DNA of 16,405 nucleotides from an uncultured Chloroflexota bacterium (GTDB lineage: Bacteria > Chloroflexota > Dehalococcoidia > UBA3495): the NCBI GenBank assembly GCA_913052545.1, contig CAJXEF010000027.1, positions 1-16,405 on the forward strand. Reading direction: 5' to 3'. Below, in pieces: positions 14,507-16,405 of this stretch. The translations under genes were made by a program, and so were the position numbers. The stretch's first letter is position 1, and each line of letters opens with the position of its first letter. The notes beneath the pieces are model-generated. The model searched no databases and had not been told where the DNA came from. It saw only the letters and a program-made list of their open reading frames with translations.

Positions 14507-16354
14507 CTACTGCCGATGTCTAATGTACTCGTACCCATTGATGTTCCGAAGATCCCTGTACCTTACTCCTTCTAACCAGGGCTCGATCTTGGGACCTACA
14601 GGCCATACTACGTCAAAGTTGTACAGGCCTACTCCAGTGACCGCGTTGTGGAACATGAATTGTGCGATCTCCTGGGCAACCTTCTTACGTTCGTCCGAAT
14701 TGATAGTGGCCTGGTGCTTGGATACCATCTCGTCTAGCCACGGATGCTCGGCACCCCTGTTCCAGACCGCTCCATGCACTGCCTTGGATAACATTCCGGA
14801 GAATCCCTGCCCAGGCTCCAACCTTATTCCACCAGCGTGACAGGTCGAACCGTGGTAATTCCGTGCGATTAAGCTCGGACGTAACGTAGAGTACGGTAGC
14901 CTCTGGAATTTGACCTCGACACCTATGGCTTCCCACATGGTCGAGATCACTTCACAGGCTTCTACTTCCACTGGCGCACCACGAAGTGAAGGGGTCAGAG
15001 TGATGTTAAATCCATCCGGATAGCCAGCTTCCGCTAACATTGCCTTGGCTTTCTCGGGATCGTATTCCCAGCGCATGTCGTCCGGCAACCAGGTCTTCTC
15101 GTACTGACCGAAATCCCATAACACCGCAGCCTGTCCTCTACCAGCGAGTAAGGTTTCAACTATGGCCTCTCGATCGATAGCGATTGATAGGGCTTTACGT
15201 ACCAGCCTGGCTTCCTCCCATTCCGGTGAATCCAGGTCCGGATTGGACGATACCCACGGATAGCTCGGATCATAGCCCTGCTGCTGGTCTTCAGTCCCTA
15301 TACCCACGTAGTACTGACCGTAAAACGTAAGCGCTGATTCTCCTCCACCAGGGAAGGACATTAGCTCCGTTCCAGGCATTTTATCAATCACGGGTATCGA
15401 GTCAAAGGCTATCAGGGTCGTATCCAGCTGTCCCGTTTGCAAACCAGCTATACGAGAGGATTCCTCTGGAATCTCCCAGAACACCATCTCTTCAAAGTGA
15501 GGGGTCTTCCTCCAATGGTCTTCTACTGCCAGCATCCGCCAGAATTCGCCAGTCCTTGCCCCTACCAGGTCCCAGGGTCCAGTGGCTGATATCTGGCCGT
15601 TGGCTTCATCTTCCCCGATTTCTTCGGTCTGCTTCTTACTCGCGACCCATGTTCCCGATCCACCGGGGCTGGTCAGCATCTCGTGGATGGGCACCTGAGA
15701 CCACGGGTCTCCTGTATTGAGTACCACCGTATAAGGGTCTGGTGCTTCTACCGATCCATTAGCACTGGACCAGACACCACGGATGTTCGACGCACGGGGA
15801 TGCTTCTCGCTCGCACCAAGCTGCTGGAACGACCAGATCACATCTTCCGCTGTCATCTCCCCGTATCCCTTGTGGAACTGGACCCCTTCATTCAAATGGA
15901 ACGTCCAGATAAGCCCATCAGCGGATACTTCCCAGGACTTGGCCAGCATGCCAATCACTTCCAGGTCCGCACTAACTGTGTTAAGAGATTCCCCTATTGG
16001 AGCTGTTCCCTGGACGAATACCTGGGGATTTCCAGCTAACCTCGGATGACCCATGAATATTCCCAGCTCTTTCTGCCCAACATTCAATGTGCCTACAGGG
16101 GTAGTTTCGCCTGGGGCTGATCCCGGAACAGGAGTAGCCACTACTATCTTCTCGACTTCCTTGATTACGTCCTTCCCGGCTATCTCTTTTATTACTTCTA
16201 CTTCCTTTACAACTTCAACTTCCTTGATGACCTCTTTCTCCACAATTTGTGTCTCGGGCGCTGCGGCTCCTCCGCAGGCGATAACCAGGGCTAATGCTGT
16301 TAACAGGGACATAAATCCCAGTACCTTCAGAATCCTCCAGTAACCGTGGTTCAT
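14507..16354 (-). CDS. ABC transporter family-5 solute-binding lipoprotein (second, stand-alone)
   Basis: Extracytoplasmic receptor of the peptide/nickel type, 615 residues. The signal peptide (helix about 10-26) ends in lipobox VIAC, with Cys27 the lipid anchor, followed by GGAAAPE. A Val/Glu/Lys/Ile stalk (about 37-71) and VVATPVPG repeat the design of the neighbouring binding protein. The SBP_bac_5 domain shows LAKSWEVSADGLIWTFHLN, FHKGYGEMTAEDVIWSFQQL, VRKALSIAIDREAIVE and AKAMLAEAGYPDG. The binding domain otherwise differs clearly from its neighbour, so cargo probably differs. ATG 16354 has AAGGAG eight bases upstream (16363-16368). The gene has its own terminator at 14432-14464 and no permease downstream; its transporter could be encoded upstream beyond the window edge, or it may share the DppB/DppC-type permease. 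Its promoter is not within the 51 bases visible upstream. Confidence 0.94.
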   Translation of the reverse strand: MNHGYWRILKVLGFMSLLTALALVIACGGAAAPETQIVEKEVIKEVEVVKEVEVIKEIAGKDVIKEVEKIVVATPVPGSAPGETTPVGTLNVGQKELGIFMGHPRLAGNPQVFVQGTAPIGESLNTVSADLEVIGMLAKSWEVSADGLIWTFHLNEGVQFHKGYGEMTAEDVIWSFQQLGASEKHPRASNIRGVWSSANGSVEAPDPYTVVLNTGDPWSQVPIHEMLTSPGGSGTWVASKKQTEEIGEDEANGQISATGPWDLVGARTGEFWRMLAVEDHWRKTPHFEEMVFWEIPEESSRIAGLQTGQLDTTLIAFDSIPVIDKMPGTELMSFPGGGESALTFYGQYYVGIGTEDQQQGYDPSYPWVSSNPDLDSPEWEEARLVRKALSIAIDREAIVETLLAGRGQAAVLWDFGQYEKTWLPDDMRWEYDPEKAKAMLAEAGYPDGFNITLTPSLRGAPVEVEACEVISTMWEAIGVEVKFQRLPYSTLRPSLIARNYHGSTCHAGGIRLEPGQGFSGMLSKAVHGAVWNRGAEHPWLDEMVSKHQATINSDERKKVAQEIAQFMFHNAVTGVGLYNFDVVWPVGPKIEPWLEGVRYRDLRNINGYEYIRHRQ

Positions 16355-16405
16355 GCTTTACACTCCTTAGATCTCTATGTGGTCGTTTTCCTGTGTATTA
16401 AGATG

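Overview
The window looks like chromosomal DNA from a free-living, probably marine Chloroflexota bacterium of the SAR202 / Dehalococcoidia type. This is an inference. It rests on the mix of families (luciferase-like flavin oxidoreductase, CaiB/BaiF CoA-transferase, enolase-superfamily dehydratase, COG3618 amidohydrolase, family-5 solute-binding lipoproteins) and on the Val-Glu-Lys-rich stalk that follows the lipidated cysteine in both binding proteins, a habit typical of Chloroflexota lipoproteins. No rRNA, insertion sequence, phage gene or CRISPR array was seen.

Region A (1-6987) is a catabolic cluster. A luciferase-like monooxygenase, cut by the left window edge, converges on a minus-strand pair: a PgdA/allantoinase-like deacetylase followed by a 758-residue protein made of two fused CaiB domains, of which only the second keeps the catalytic Asp. 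Divergent from that pair is a plus-strand run: a DUF2087 protein, an enolase-superfamily sugar-acid dehydratase/racemase and a lactonase-like amidohydrolase. The pairing of dehydratase and lactonase suggests breakdown of a sugar acid or a related lactone. The substrate cannot be read from sequence. A consensus Shine-Dalgarno with no gene behind it follows the amidohydrolase.

Region B (7046-10041) is housekeeping-like: tenA (thiaminase II / aminopyrimidine hydrolase), tRNA-Ser(CGA), a zinc-ribbon Nudix hydrolase, tRNA-Pro(TGG) and a lipid-anchored HtrA-type protease with one PDZ domain.

Region C (10063-16354, all minus strand) is devoted to peptide/nickel-type ABC uptake. One operon carries a binding lipoprotein, a DppB-type permease and a DppC-type permease. 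It has a good sigma-70 promoter, a leader of about 237 nt with internal dyads, and a perfect 30-bp palindrome between the binding-protein gene and the permease genes. Upstream lies a second, separately terminated binding lipoprotein without permeases in the window. No ATPase subunits are present.

Several starts were moved from the longest reading frame because a clear Shine-Dalgarno lies inside the extension: tenA to GTG 7717, dppB-like to GTG 11988 and the first binding protein to ATG 13961. Nothing here amounts to a demonstrably new system. The strongest leads are the half-dead tandem CoA-transferase in its catabolic cluster, and the palindrome between binding protein and permease.
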